Source: Candidatus Sordicultor fermentans (GTDB lineage: Bacteria; Atribacterota; Atribacteria; Atribacterales; Caldatribacteriaceae). Taken from it: a DNA stretch of 10,605 nucleotides. Where the stretch lies: NCBI GenBank assembly GCA_002385475.1, contig DGDO01000024.1, positions 1-10,605 of the forward strand, in the 5' to 3' direction. Below are positions 1-6,448 of the stretch, piece by piece (position 1 is the first letter of the stretch; every line of letters begins with the position of its first letter). Under the pieces are notes generated by a model. That model did no database searches and was not told the DNA's origin. It was given only the letters and a program-made list of their open reading frames with translations. Both the position numbers and the translations under genes were made by a program.

Positions 1-19
1 AGATGTGTATAAGAGACAG
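1..19. other. Nextera/Tn5 mosaic-end adapter (artefact)
   Basis: The first 19 bases, AGATGTGTATAAGAGACAG, are exactly the Tn5 mosaic end used in Nextera transposase libraries. The reverse complement closes the window at the other end. This is untrimmed library sequence, not part of the genome; natural sequence begins at about base 20. Confidence 0.97.
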
Positions 20-124
20 AACAGACACAAGAATCAAGCATAAAAGAATATTAATTGATAAACAGAACACTACGGAAGCTAAGGATATAGGATAGAAATT
101 CTGATTCGAAAGAAAATATTTAAC

Positions 125-153
125 TTGCAGAATTTCATAAAATAAAGTAAAAT
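125..153 (+). promoter_or_regulatory. Putative sigma70-type promoter of the isomerase gene
   Basis: TTGCAG (125-130) and TAAAAT (148-153) are separated by 17 bases, which is ideal spacing for a housekeeping sigma factor. Transcription would start near 160, about 40 bases ahead of the ATG at 199. A 9-bp inverted repeat (GAAATTCTG 95-103, CAGAATTTC 128-136) has its right arm over the -35 box. An imperfect 21-bp dyad lies at 150-170 around the -10 and start point. Both are plausible operators, but short AT-rich repeats arise easily by chance. Confidence 0.5.
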
Positions 154-198
154 CAATCTGCAATCGATTTCTTATAACAAAAAAAAGGAGGATTTTCG

Positions 199-1605
199 AT
201 GGCCAGAGTTGGTGTAATTACTTTTTCTGACGGAAGACCCCCTGTCCACCAGGAACTTCTTTCCATGAACCTTCAATTTCAGAATAACCTGGTTAAGAAG
301 TTAGAAGAAGAAGGACATGAAGTAGTGGTAGCAGACGAACCCCCCTGGAATAACGAAACTGCAGTAAAAGCGGGAAAAAAGATGCAGTTAAGCGATGTGG
401 ATTGTACTATTTTTAACTATGCCATCTGGGCCTGGCCACATTTTACCGTTTTGGCCGCTCAATTTGCTCCTTCCCCCTATCTTTGCCTCTCCAATATTAA
501 TCCCGGATACCCCGGATTAGTGGGCATGCTGGCCAGCTCAGGAGCACTGGCTAACATAGGAATACCATACTGGAGGATTTCTGGTGATATTGGAGAAAAA
601 AAAGTATGGAAAAAAGTAAACACCTTCATTAACGCTGCTTCTTGTGTTAAATCGTTGCGAGGGGAAACATTTGGTTGTTTTGGTGGTCGACCCATGGGGA
701 TGTATACTGCCACTGTGGGCGCAGATGTATGGGCCAGAATATTCGGAGTAGATATAGAACATATTGACCAGTGGGAAATAGTAAGGAAGGCAGAAACCAT
801 TCCTCAGGAAAAAATTGAAAAAGCTTTTCAGTGGTGTGAAGAAAACGTGGGTGAAATAGTGTATGATGGTAAACAATTGACTCCTGAGATTCTCAAAAAG
901 CAGATTGCCTCTTACTATGCGGTAAAAGAGATTTGTGAAGAGATGCATCTTGATTTTTGTGGCATTAAAGGACAACCTGAACTTACCAACAACTTTTGCA
1001 CCATGGACATAGCTGAGGCTTTTCTCAACGACCCTTATGATTTTGATGGACCTAAAGAACCCATTGTGTGCGCTACTGAAGCGGATATGGATGCTGCATT
1101 AACTATGGAAATCTTAAAAAAATTAGCCAGAACTCCAGTTTTGTTTGCTGATGTTCGTCACTGGCATGATGACCACCAGATACTCGACCTTTGTAATTCT
1201 GGACAACATGCCACTTATTTTGCTGGAGCCAGCTTCGATTACCGGGACAATCTCCCCCAGGTGATTTTCTATCCCGAGTCATTTTATTTCCCAGCGGGAG
1301 GAGCAGCTGTTCACCATTTAGCCCATCCTGGTAAAGTAACCCTGGCCCGCCTGGGTAGAAAAAATGGGTGCTACTGGATGGCTATTCTCACTGGAGAATT
1401 CGTCCGGTTTGATGATAAGACCAATCAAGAAATTATGACCAGAACCCAGATTGAGTGGCCCCATGCTTTTTGCCATCTGGATACTTCTATTGATAGCTTT
1501 ATCAACAAATTTCCTTGCAACCATGTCCATGCTGTTTACGGAGATTACGTAGAAGAATTAAAAATGGTTTGTGAAATACTGGGGATTGGATGGGAAGTAA
1601 TATAA
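199..1605 (+). CDS. L-fucose/L-arabinose isomerase family protein
   Basis: Predicted cytosolic, metal-dependent aldose-ketose isomerase of 468 aa, related to L-fucose isomerase FucI (COG2407-type). The N-terminal half has the open alpha/beta domain with a FGCFGGRPMGMYTA segment near 158-171. The C-terminal half carries the catalytic core. By comparison from memory with E. coli FucI (metal ligands E337, D361, H528), the equivalents here are E294 (CATEAD), D318 (FADVR) and H442 (NHVHAVYG), so the enzyme looks intact. At 468 aa it is well short of FucI (about 590 aa), so it belongs to the compact, poorly characterised branch. The sugar specificity cannot be read from the sequence; fucose, arabinose or another aldose are all possible. 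The ATG at 199 follows AAAGGAGGA (about 184-192) at good spacing. It is a single-gene unit ending in a shared terminator with the convergent ABC operon. Confidence 0.85.
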   Translation: MARVGVITFSDGRPPVHQELLSMNLQFQNNLVKKLEEEGHEVVVADEPPWNNETAVKAGKKMQLSDVDCTIFNYAIWAWPHFTVLAAQFAPSPYLCLSNINPGYPGLVGMLASSGALANIGIPYWRISGDIGEKKVWKKVNTFINAASCVKSLRGETFGCFGGRPMGMYTATVGADVWARIFGVDIEHIDQWEIVRKAETIPQEKIEKAFQWCEENVGEIVYDGKQLTPEILKKQIASYYAVKEICEEMHLDFCGIKGQPELTNNFCTMDIAEAFLNDPYDFDGPKEPIVCATEADMDAALTMEILKKLARTPVLFADVRHWHDDHQILDLCNSGQHATYFAGASFDYRDNLPQVIFYPESFYFPAGGAAVHHLAHPGKVTLARLGRKNGCYWMAILTGEFVRFDDKTNQEIMTRTQIEWPHAFCHLDTSIDSFINKFPCNHVHAVYGDYVEELKMVCEILGIGWEVI

Positions 1606-1650
1606 AATAAAATATGAGCTACCTTCCCGGGGTAGCTCATATTTTATTTT
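1604..1650. terminator. Bidirectional Rho-independent terminator
   Basis: A perfect inverted repeat has 20-base arms at 1604-1623 and 1631-1650 and a 7-base loop (TTCCCGG). The GC-bearing core GAGCTACC/GGTAGCTC is flanked by A-rich sequence on the left and T-rich sequence on the right, so each strand reads as a stem followed by U-rich RNA. It overlaps the isomerase stop codon and lies 11 bases from the end of the convergent permease gene, so it can end both transcripts. Confidence 0.9.
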
Positions 1651-1660
1651 ATCTATTATT

Positions 1661-2479
1661 TTAATCTTCTAATCTGAACACCATTTGAGTTGGGCTTACA
1701 AATCTCAAGGCAATCACCAAACAGGTCATGGTTATTAAAAAGTAAACTACAGCAAGGGCATCTATTGCTTGAGGTGGACGCACTCCTGCTGCATAGGCAT
1801 CATAATACAACGCTACCACTATAGTTTGTGATTTGGGACCACTTACAAGAAACGTTAGTTCAAACATGGCAATAGTTCTAACTATTGAAAGTATAGATGC
1901 TGTGAAAATTCCAGGTAGCGAGAGAGGAATTAATATCTTGAGAAAGGTCTGGAATCTTCCCGCTCCCAAAATTTTTGCTGCAGATTCAATATTAGGATCG
2001 ATTTGTTCTATAAACGGAGTCAAAATGAGTATGACGAAAGGCACAATAGGTATCAAATTAGCAATAATAACCCCGCTTATTTTTGTAGCTAACCCTACCT
2101 TGTATAACATGGCTGCCAGAGGAATTCCATAAGTCATTGGAGGAATCAACATTGGTAAAAGCAACATGGAGAGCAGAAGCCCTTTAAATTTAAAATCATA
2201 TCTTGCCAGTCCATAAGCGGTAGGAATCCCTATTAACAAAGCAATAGCCGTCACTGATATAACTACAGCAAATGTAACAAAAAGAAGCTGAGGAAGATCA
2301 TGATCTTTAGCCATATAACTATACCATTCTAAAGTAAAATACTTAGGAAAAATTCCTCCATACCATTCCTTGCCTACAGAATTCAACACTACTGTTCCTA
2401 ATATTCCTAAAATATTTATGATAAAAACAGCTAAAGCTATATAAAACAACACTCCCGATATTCTAATTTTCTTTTTCAT
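1661..2479 (-). CDS. ABC transporter permease, PotC/YnjC-like (second permease)
   Basis: Inner-membrane permease of 272 aa, the usual length for this family. About six hydrophobic segments are visible (roughly 9-32, 66-88, 100-122, 134-156, 188-212 and 240-260). The cytoplasmic EAA loop that docks on the ATPase is at 165-186 (ESAAKILGAG followed by LKILIPL). It is the last gene of the four-gene importer operon. It starts 21 bases after the preceding permease stop, with GAGGGGGT (about 2485-2492) a few bases ahead of the ATG. The polyamine/iron/YnjBCD-type arrangement needs two different permeases, and this pairs with the 2501-3355 product. The substrate is not determined by this subunit. Confidence 0.88.
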   Translation of the reverse strand: MKKKIRISGVLFYIALAVFIINILGILGTVVLNSVGKEWYGGIFPKYFTLEWYSYMAKDHDLPQLLFVTFAVVISVTAIALLIGIPTAYGLARYDFKFKGLLLSMLLLPMLIPPMTYGIPLAAMLYKVGLATKISGVIIANLIPIVPFVILILTPFIEQIDPNIESAAKILGAGRFQTFLKILIPLSLPGIFTASILSIVRTIAMFELTFLVSGPKSQTIVVALYYDAYAAGVRPPQAIDALAVVYFLITMTCLVIALRFVSPTQMVFRLED

Positions 2480-2500
2480 TTATTACCCCCTCGCATCCTA

Positions 2501-3355
2501 TCAGGCTTTCCCCACCATTGAACCGCCCTTAAACATCCTCTGTCTCAAAGACATCACAACCAAAATGACAATTAACTCAATTAAACCCATAACCATAGCT
2601 ATAGCAGAACCTACATTAAAATTAAACTTTTCCATAGCCCAGTGAAAAACAGAAATAGACATCACCCTTGTAGGGCCAGAAGGTTGGCCTAATAGTACTG
2701 CTGTGGGGTATACGGAAAAAGCCATCACAAAATTCAAAGAAAATGCCATAGCGATTCCGGGAACCCATAAAGGAAAAATAACTTTTCTAAAAATGTACCA
2801 TCCATCTGCACCTAAAATTTGAGCCGCTTTCTCAAGGTTTGGATCTATCCCCGATACGTAGCCAAGAAGCATCAAGAGGGCATAAGGAAAATTATGGATG
2901 ATTAAACCCAGAACTACCCCGGTATAATTATGGGTCAGTCTCAACGGCTCCTTAATAATTCCAATGGCTTTTAAAAACTGATTAAGCCACCCTGCCGGTC
3001 CCATATATGAAAGCATTCCTTCTGCAACCAGTACTGTTCCTAAGGTAACAGGAAGAATGAGAAAAAAACTAATTAATCTTTCTCCTTTTATTCCATGTCT
3101 CATATAATATGAAAATGGAATAGCAAGCAATATACTGATTAAAGTGGCGGGTAAAGCTATTTTAAATGTAGTCCAGATAGTTCTAACTTCCCAGGGATCT
3201 TTAAAAAAAGTTAAATAATTTTCTAAAGTCCACTCCCCTTCTTCATTGGTAAAGCTCAAGTAAAACCCGTATAAAAATGGGTAGATAAACAAAACTGCTA
3301 AAAAGATTATTGACGGTAGAAAAAACAGAAAGATAATATGTTTTTCTTCTTTCAT
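2501..3355 (-). CDS. ABC transporter permease, PotB/YnjC-like (first permease)
   Basis: Inner-membrane permease of 284 aa with about six membrane segments (roughly 8-30, 64-85, 95-115, 142-165, 199-222 and 246-269). A clear EAA coupling loop lies at 175-196 (EKAAQILGADGW then KVIFPL). The ATG at 3355 overlaps the stop of the upstream ATPase gene as ATGA, so translation is probably coupled. AAGGAGA (3365-3371) supplies the ribosome binding site. It forms the translocation channel with the downstream permease. The family covers importers of polyamines, ferric iron, thiamine, phosphonates and uncharacterised solutes, so only the class can be named. Confidence 0.88.
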   Translation of the reverse strand: MKEEKHIIFLFFLPSIIFLAVLFIYPFLYGFYLSFTNEEGEWTLENYLTFFKDPWEVRTIWTTFKIALPATLISILLAIPFSYYMRHGIKGERLISFFLILPVTLGTVLVAEGMLSYMGPAGWLNQFLKAIGIIKEPLRLTHNYTGVVLGLIIHNFPYALLMLLGYVSGIDPNLEKAAQILGADGWYIFRKVIFPLWVPGIAMAFSLNFVMAFSVYPTAVLLGQPSGPTRVMSISVFHWAMEKFNFNVGSAIAMVMGLIELIVILVVMSLRQRMFKGGSMVGKA

Positions 3356-4473
3356 AGTATTCTATCTCCTTCTTGTGAGAAAAGAAGAATCTTTCCGGGA
3401 GGAATCCAGACTTCTATGATACCATCACTTTTTATCTCCTCTCCTGCTTCTCCGGTGCGTAAATCTATACGGACATCTTCATTTATTAACGCACCTATAT
3501 GTCTGATTTCTCCTAAATACTCGACCACCTCACTTTTACACCTTAAAGAATTCACTGGTCCATTGCCAACCTGAATATCCTCAGGACGAACGGCAGTAAA
3601 AACAGGAGCACCAATTTCTAAATTGTTCAAATAATCAGCCTTTTTTATAGAGCCATTTTTAATAGTTAATTCAAAACCCGACACATTGATAACCACCTCA
3701 TTTTCAGAACTTATTTCTTTAATATTCGCCGGCCATATATTACGAAATCCCATAAAATCGGCAACGAATAAATTTGAGGGCTGGCAATAAATTTCCTCTG
3801 GTGGTCCTATTTGTTGAATTTTCCCATCTTTCATCACTACAATCCTGTCGGAAAGAGCTAAAGCTTCTTGTTGATCATGAGTCACATATATAGAGGCTAT
3901 GTGAAGTTTTTCATGCAAGGTCTTTAATTCATAGCGCATCTCTATCCTGAGTTTGGCATCAAGATTTGATAATGGTTCATCTAACATCATTAGCATTGGC
4001 TCCATCACGATACAACGCGCAATTGCTACTCTTTGTTGCTCACCACCAGACAATTGCCGGGGATATTTATCTTCATATCCTTCAAGACGAACCATTTTTA
4101 GCGCATTTTGAACTTTTTCTTTAATCGCATTCTTGGATAATCTTTTTATTTGAAGACCAAAGGCTATATTATTAAAAACACTTAAATGAGGAAATAAAGC
4201 ATAGTTCTGAAAAACCAATCCAAATCCTCTTTTCTCGGGAGGAATACCTTTTGTACCATCATCTATACATTCATTATCAATATATATTTCGCCACTATCT
4301 ATGGGAACCAAACCAGCAAGACAATGTAAAGTTGTAGACTTGCCACAACCAGAAGGCCCTAATAGTGTTACAAATTCTCCTTTTTCAACATTTAGATTAA
4401 AGTCGTGAAGGACTTGATTCGCCCCAAAACTCTTATTTAAATCCTTTATTTTAATTTCCTTAAAATCCTTCAC
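3352..4473 (-). CDS. ABC transporter ATP-binding protein, PotA/YnjD-like
   Basis: Energising subunit of the importer. From the start chosen here (GTG at 4473, 373 aa) the order is Walker A GPSGCGKST (39-47), Q-loop VFQNYALFPH (Q89), signature LSGGEQQR (141-148), Walker B LMMLDEP (161-167, catalytic E166) and switch His 199. A C-terminal TOBE-like region starts around 250 and includes AVRPEDI, as in PotA/UgpC/FbpC-type ATPases. All catalytic motifs are intact. The reading frame stays open back to an ATG at 4533, but that ATG lies inside the terminator stem at 4507-4536, so the longest ORF is unlikely to be the protein. GTG at 4473 (or 4485/4482) lies just before the domain (IKIKDLNKSFG) and has a G-rich GGTGGTGG upstream. 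The exact start is uncertain. Confidence 0.85.
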   Translation of the reverse strand: MKDFKEIKIKDLNKSFGANQVLHDFNLNVEKGEFVTLLGPSGCGKSTTLHCLAGLVPIDSGEIYIDNECIDDGTKGIPPEKRGFGLVFQNYALFPHLSVFNNIAFGLQIKRLSKNAIKEKVQNALKMVRLEGYEDKYPRQLSGGEQQRVAIARCIVMEPMLMMLDEPLSNLDAKLRIEMRYELKTLHEKLHIASIYVTHDQQEALALSDRIVVMKDGKIQQIGPPEEIYCQPSNLFVADFMGFRNIWPANIKEISSENEVVINVSGFELTIKNGSIKKADYLNNLEIGAPVFTAVRPEDIQVGNGPVNSLRCKSEVVEYLGEIRHIGALINEDVRIDLRTGEAGEEIKSDGIIEVWIPPGKILLFSQEGDRIL

Positions 4474-4506
4474 TGTATCCACCACCCCATTTCTTTCATT
4501 TAAAAA

Positions 4507-4536
4507 AGTGTGGAGATCCCTCTGGATCTCCACACT
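4507..4536 (-). terminator. Intra-operon Rho-independent terminator
   Basis: Perfect 13-bp arms (4507-4519 and 4524-4536) with a 4-base loop. On the minus strand the stem AGTGTGGAGATCC/GGATCTCCACACT runs directly into TTTTTTA, a textbook terminator. It begins 17 bases after the stop of the solute-binding protein gene and precedes the ATPase gene. Partial read-through would give much binding protein and little membrane complex. Full termination would need another promoter for the ATPase, and I see none convincing in the short gap. Confidence 0.9.
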
Positions 4537-4552
4537 AAATCCGTCGAACGTT

Positions 4553-5719
4553 TTATTTTACTTTTGCTCCCACCAGCTTATCCCACATCTCAAAGGCCTC
4601 AACTAATTCCTTTGCCCCGAGCTGTGTGGTTGAAGGGAATTCTTGAATAACTATATCATATTCGGGATACAGCGCAGCCTCAATATTATCTTGAATTTCC
4701 TTAGGAGCTAAAGAAAGAGGAACATCTTTTATAGCTGGCCCGGGGTAGAAATATCCGGCATCATAGGTGAGAGCTTGAGATTCAGGCTCAAGTAGCCAGC
4801 TCATTAAAGCTAATGTTGCTTCTTTCTGCGCTTCGCTAAGACCTTTGGGCATGCACATAAAATGACAATCTGTAAGCCATGTGGTATTCTCTAAAAAGAA
4901 TCCTCTAAAGTTAGCCGGTATAACTCCCAGAATACGCTGATTCACATCCCAACCAATATGGCTTGCTATAATCCATCTTGTGCCTTCAGCTAATTCTCTA
5001 AAAGCAATAGCTGTGCCGGTAGGATAGTAATCAATATATTTATCGAGCTCCTGCAAGTAATCCCAGGTTTTCTCCCAGGTTTTCGGATCTTTTGGATTTT
5101 CATCTCCCAGGATATAAGGTAGCCCCTGTAACAGGCATCTACCCGGTCCAGAATTAGCCGGTCTGGGATATAAAAATTTTCCCGGGTTAGCTTTTGCCCA
5201 CTCCAATAATTCTTTCGCTGTAGTCGGAACGTCTTCGACCTTTTCTGGATTATAAGTAAACATTGGTCCGCCCGGGCAATGCGTTACAACAATACCATAT
5301 CCCTCAAAAAGATCAAAAGCTCCTTTTGCACCAGGAAGGTAACGATCTTCCAGGTCTGGAAAGTATGAATCGTATGTAGGATATAAATTTTCCCAAATTC
5401 CCATTTCCAGGCCAGCTGCCATTGCATCATAACCAGTTAATACCATCGTAGTCATCACATTACCAGCCATTTGTTGTGCTTTAATTTTTGCGGGAAGCTC
5501 TGGAGCGGTTGCTTTCATGAATTCAATATCAGAAACTATTTCCGGATGAGCTTCCTTAAAAGCCTCAATAGCCGTCTGGGTAAGCTGTAAGTTTCCTGCT
5601 ACATCAATAATGCTCAATTTCACCGGCCCGGATTGCTGCCCCACAGCCAGGGAAACGGTAAGAAATAGAGTAACACAAGAGAGTAGAAAAACACTTAAGA
5701 GTTTAACGAACTTTTTCAT
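4553..5719 (-). CDS. ABC transporter extracellular solute-binding protein, YnjB-like
   Basis: Secreted binding protein of 388 aa that delivers an unknown solute to the two permeases. Residues 1-27 form a signal peptide: MKK, a long hydrophobic core, then a likely signal-peptidase-I site around AVG|QQ. The mature part looks like a two-lobed family-1 binding protein. A FLYPRPANSGPGR stretch (182-194) recalls the YPRPPDFTG region of E. coli YnjB (from memory). Four cysteines lie in the mature part (148, 195, 285 and 289), so one or two disulfides are possible; that is inference. C15 sits inside the hydrophobic core and is not a lipobox. The ATG at 5719 follows AGGAGGG (5726-5732). It is the first gene of the operon, behind a long leader and followed by a terminator, consistent with higher expression than the rest. 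Substrates of this class are not predictable from sequence. Confidence 0.85.
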   Translation of the reverse strand: MKKFVKLLSVFLLSCVTLFLTVSLAVGQQSGPVKLSIIDVAGNLQLTQTAIEAFKEAHPEIVSDIEFMKATAPELPAKIKAQQMAGNVMTTMVLTGYDAMAAGLEMGIWENLYPTYDSYFPDLEDRYLPGAKGAFDLFEGYGIVVTHCPGGPMFTYNPEKVEDVPTTAKELLEWAKANPGKFLYPRPANSGPGRCLLQGLPYILGDENPKDPKTWEKTWDYLQELDKYIDYYPTGTAIAFRELAEGTRWIIASHIGWDVNQRILGVIPANFRGFFLENTTWLTDCHFMCMPKGLSEAQKEATLALMSWLLEPESQALTYDAGYFYPGPAIKDVPLSLAPKEIQDNIEAALYPEYDIVIQEFPSTTQLGAKELVEAFEMWDKLVGAKVK

Positions 5720-6010
5720 GGTGGTCCCTCCTACTAATTAGTTTTGGTAAAACTGAGTACAGAAAGTTAAAGAAGCAGTAAAACACACCCTTATCATCCC
5801 CACCCCAGGAGTTTATAAGGGAACTTGTTTCCTGCTTCCTTACACCCTAACAAAACCCGCTTAAAACATAAGATATTTTCAAAGCTATTTCTCTCGGCTC
5901 CTGAAAAAACTCTTAAAGCTTCTTTTAAATCATAAAAAAATCATAATACCGAGATCAAAAAACACAAAAATAATCTTGTTTGATAAGTGCCAAATTGCTT
6001 CCTAAATTTC
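5720..6010 (-). promoter_or_regulatory. Long structured 5' leader of the YnjB-like ABC operon
   Basis: If transcription starts near 6010, the mRNA has about 290 untranslated bases. Two nested foldable elements are visible. In one, 5832-5838 pairs with 5772-5778 (GAAGCAG/CTGCTTC) and encloses 5815-5821 with 5788-5794 (CCCTTAT/ATAAGGG). In the other, 5949-5954 pairs with 5892-5897 (TCTCGG/CCGAGA). AAATCATAA occurs twice 11 bases apart (+ strand 5927-5935 and 5938-5946). I see no conserved core of a known riboswitch, no T-box and no terminator with a T-run. No credible ORF lies in it. It may be a regulatory leader or simply spacer DNA. Confidence 0.35.
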
Positions 6011-6017
6011 GACACTA

Positions 6018-6047
6018 AGTATAGTTTGTAATCAATAAACCTGTCAA
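6018..6047 (-). promoter_or_regulatory. Putative sigma70-type promoter of the YnjB-like ABC operon
   Basis: On the minus strand TTGACA (6042-6047) is a perfect -35 box and TATACT (6018-6023) a good -10 box, with an 18-base spacer. Transcription would begin near 6010. A second perfect TTGACA lies 28 bases upstream (6070-6075) with a weaker TATCTA (6048-6053) at 16 bases, so tandem promoters are possible. This is the best promoter match seen in the gap. Confidence 0.6.
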
Positions 6048-6118
6048 TAGATAATGAGCTCTATGATAGTGTCAACCCATTGTAGGAGCGATATTTTTAT
6101 TTTCTCCTTCGTTATTAA

Positions 6119-6139
6119 CTTTTGAGAAGTTCTCAGAAG
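6119..6139. promoter_or_regulatory. 21-bp near-perfect dyad, candidate operator
   Basis: CTTTTGAGAA and TTCTCAGAAG flank a single central G, with 9 of 10 positions complementary. It lies about 45-65 bases upstream of the distal TTGACA box, a usual place for an activator. On the + strand it is followed by ACTTTTTTT, so a small + strand terminator is the alternative, although no + strand gene ends nearby. Confidence 0.35.
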
Positions 6140-6182
6140 ACTTTTTTTGTTTCATCCCATAGTTATGGCTAGAAAGTCTTGC

Positions 6183-6204
6183 AAAAATATACTGGTATAT
6201 TTTT
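6183..6204. promoter_or_regulatory. 22-bp perfect palindrome, candidate operator
   Basis: AAAAATATAC and GTATATTTTT are exact reverse complements around a central TG. It is too AT-rich for a strong terminator and has no adjacent coding sequence, so a binding site for a dimeric regulator is the more natural reading. AT-rich palindromes do arise by chance in such DNA. Confidence 0.35.
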
Positions 6205-6393
6205 TGGTACTTTTCCTAGAAAGAGGGGTGAGGATACCTCTGAACTCCCTGTTCTATTACTTGTACTAAGAAAGATAGTTCTCTGTGAAAAAAACCGGTT
6301 AGAAGGATAACTATTACCTTGTAGCTTGTTGCATTTATGTCACGTATCAATGGGAGATTGCCCGTAAACTTTAATCCATCTAATGCTCAAGCA

Positions 6394-6448
6394 CAGTAAA
6401 ATTTATGAGCCGCCTCAATCAAACAAAGGCGGCTCATAAATTTTACTG
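6394..6448 (-). terminator. Terminator of the Rbs-type sugar operon
   Basis: A perfect inverted repeat has 22-base arms at 6394-6415 and 6427-6448 and an 11-base loop. On the minus strand the stable core GAGCCGCCT/AGGCGGCTC leads into ATAAATTTTAC. The stem overlaps the stop codon of the binding protein gene (6443-6445). The arms include matching A/T tracts, so it may work in both directions, as at 1604-1650. Confidence 0.85.

Larger units (their letters stand above)
6048..6393. other. Gene-free intergenic region
   Basis: About 350 bases between the terminator of the sugar operon and the promoter of the YnjB-like operon hold no plausible coding sequence on either strand. Visible structure is limited to the dyads at 6119-6139 and 6183-6204, a small GAGG-ATA-CCTC dyad at 6230-6240 and homopolymer runs. 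No repeat family, tRNA or recognisable gene remnant was found. Confidence 0.6.

Noticed and set aside
538..975. 145-aa and 107-aa minus-strand frames within the isomerase gene
   Set aside because: They are shadows of the strongly supported isomerase frame and show no family resemblance.
4470..4499. Nine-codon ORF MKEMGWWIQ ahead of the ATPase, with two Trp codons, as an attenuation leader peptide
   Set aside because: It has no ribosome binding site, follows rather than precedes the terminator, and is short enough to be chance. Its stop overlapping the proposed GTG start (GTGA) was noted but proves nothing.
5675..5677. Lipoprotein lipobox at C15 of the YnjB-like protein
   Set aside because: The LLSC sits in the middle of the hydrophobic core with about ten more hydrophobic residues after it, and a signal-peptidase-I-like site follows.
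5959..6002. Sigma54 promoter suggested by TTGGCAC on the minus strand near 5985-5991
   Set aside because: The -12 element TTGC is missing at the required distance, and a better sigma70-type promoter lies just upstream.
5720..6010. Known riboswitch (TPP, glycine or similar) in the ABC operon leader
   Set aside because: Short resemblances such as ACTGAG or GAGAGA occur, but the full conserved cores and their spacing are absent.
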